From positions 1-38,939 of the forward strand of contig JAGBZE010000180.1 of the NCBI GenBank assembly GCA_017628435.1: a stretch of 38,939 bases of DNA, written 5' to 3'. This DNA comes from Akkermansia sp. (GTDB taxonomy: Bacteria > Verrucomicrobiota > Verrucomicrobiia > Verrucomicrobiales > Akkermansiaceae). The position numbers were made by a program, and so were the translations under genes. Below are positions 38,204 to 38,939 of this stretch, one piece after another (positions within the stretch are counted from its first letter, which is position 1; each line of letters begins with the position of its first letter). The notes under the pieces were generated by a model. It saw only the letters and a list, made by a program, of their open reading frames with translations. It searched no databases and was not told where the DNA came from.

Positions 38204-38939
38204 TTACATAGCCTTGAGCTCAGCCACAGCGGCTTCGAGTGAAGCGACATCCTGAATGGAAATCACCTTGGCTTCCTTGCAGATGCGGCCCATCATGCCG
38301 GCCAGTGTGTTACCCGGGCCCATTTCGATGAAGAGGCGCTCACCCTTCTCGATGAGGTCCTGCATGCAGGCAGCCCAGCGCACAGAGCCGCACACCTGCT
38401 CGCCCAGCATGGCGCGAACGTCCTCCGGACCGGTTACGGTGCGAGCCTCGAAGTTGCAGTAGACAGGCACGGAGGGGGTGGTCATGGGTGTGGCCTCCAG
38501 CTCGGGGCGAAGAGCGGCCTGGGCGCTCTTCATGAAGCGGCTGTGGTAGGCACCGGCCACATTCAGCTTCTTGGCAATCTTGATACCGGCAGCCTTGGCA
38601 CCGGCCACGGCTTTATCCACACCCTCCACAGAGCCGGAAACCACCGTCTGGCCGGGGCAGTTGTAGTTAGCCACGTCAATATCGCATTCAGCGGCCAGGT
38701 TAGCCACCGCATCATCACTACCGCCAATCATGGCAGCCATGGTGCTGGGAGCAGCCTGGCAGGCTTCCTCCATGAGCGCACCTCGCTTCTGCACCAGCTT
38801 GAGGCCGTCCTCCATGCTGAAGGTGCCGGCGGCGGCATGGGCCGTAAACTCACCCAGGGAAAGACCGGCGGCAGCCACGGGTTCGATGTCCACCATGCTG
38901 CACAGAGTCTTGTACAGAGCAAGGCCATGCAGGAACAGA
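38204..38939 (-). CDS. fabD: Malonyl-CoA:ACP transacylase, C-terminal part
   Basis: The frame continues to the window edge, so the N-terminus is missing; about 244 residues are visible. Before the internal Met at 38896 the chain reads LFLHGLALYKTLCS, which matches FabD. The nucleophile elbow is AAGLSLGEFTAHAAAG, with the catalytic Ser in GLSLGE (Leu where many FabD proteins have His). VANYNCPGQTVVSG is the family N-x-N-x-P-x-Q-x-V motif, and the catalytic His lies in GAYHSRFM. FIEMGPGNTLAGMM closes the domain. FabD loads malonate onto acyl carrier protein for fatty-acid synthesis. A terminator follows it. Confidence 0.93.
   Translation of the reverse strand, partial: LFLHGLALYKTLCSMVDIEPVAAAGLSLGEFTAHAAAGTFSMEDGLKLVQKRGALMEEACQAAPSTMAAMIGGSDDAVANLAAECDIDVANYNCPGQTVVSGSVEGVDKAVAGAKAAGIKIAKKLNVAGAYHSRFMKSAQAALRPELEATPMTTPSVPVYCNFEARTVTGPEDVRAMLGEQVCGSVRWAACMQDLIEKGERLFIEMGPGNTLAGMMGRICKEAKVISIQDVASLEAAVAELKAM

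Noticed and set aside
1..38939. CRISPR arrays, tRNA genes, rRNA genes, insertion sequences
   Set aside because: I looked for regularly spaced repeats, cloverleaf-type sequences with T-loop consensus, and transposase motifs and saw none; a covariance-model scan would be more sensitive.

Overview
The window looks like the chromosome of a Gram-negative member of the Verrucomicrobiota, most likely an Akkermansia-type gut organism. Four things point there together. One secreted protein ends in a PEP-CTERM sorting tail. There is a Na+-pumping methylmalonyl-CoA decarboxylase of the propionate pathway. A galactose kinase sits with a Na+/galactose symporter. LPS genes (kdsA, lptC, lptA, lptB) show an outer membrane. 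The species assignment is inference. I saw no tRNA, rRNA, CRISPR array, transposase or phage gene.

Layout, left to right. 1-3.7 kb: the end of a Sel1-repeat protein, an LplT-like lysophospholipid flippase, a TolC-like lipoprotein and an unknown exported helical protein. 3.8-7.7 kb: the mmdA-D-C-B type sodium pump operon on the minus strand. 7.8-11.7 kb: a sugar-1-phosphate nucleotidyltransferase, a CPBP membrane protease, an aminotransferase coupled to an Lrp regulator, and rlmH. 11.8-14.6 kb, plus strand: a small membrane protein, an AmgK-like sugar kinase and a stand-alone CHASE2-like membrane protein. 14.6-19.2 kb: the PEP-CTERM protein, a 500-base gene-free region with two identical palindromes, then the galK-SGLT operon. 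19.4-22.2 kb: HU, pdxJ and purH, each followed by its own terminator. 22.4-26.8 kb: kdsA-lptC-lptA-lptB, with a very large lptA. 26.8-29.1 kb: a tRNA-dihydrouridine synthase and a prepilin peptidase. 29.2-35.6 kb: a marR-acrA-acrB-tolC efflux operon. 35.8-38.9 kb: a small AP2-like protein, a second MarR regulator, L-serine dehydratase and part of fabD.

How the genes fit together: sodium may link two modules, because the decarboxylase exports Na+ while making propionyl-CoA and the SGLT spends a Na+ gradient to import galactose for GalK. The nucleotidyltransferase and the AmgK-like kinase could form a MurNAc/GlcNAc salvage (MurU/AmgK) route. KdsA makes Kdo-8-P for LPS, and the Lpt proteins behind it move LPS outward.

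The most general unusual signal is in gene starts. Many genes have a clear TTGACA/TAnnnT promoter placed so that the predicted transcription start falls 0-4 bases before the start codon, and Shine-Dalgarno sequences are almost absent. This suggests widespread leaderless or near-leaderless mRNAs. Other points of interest are the duplicated giant LptA, the AP2-like mini-protein, the paired palindromes at 15.5 kb, and a repeat-plus-hairpin cluster at 27.8 kb.
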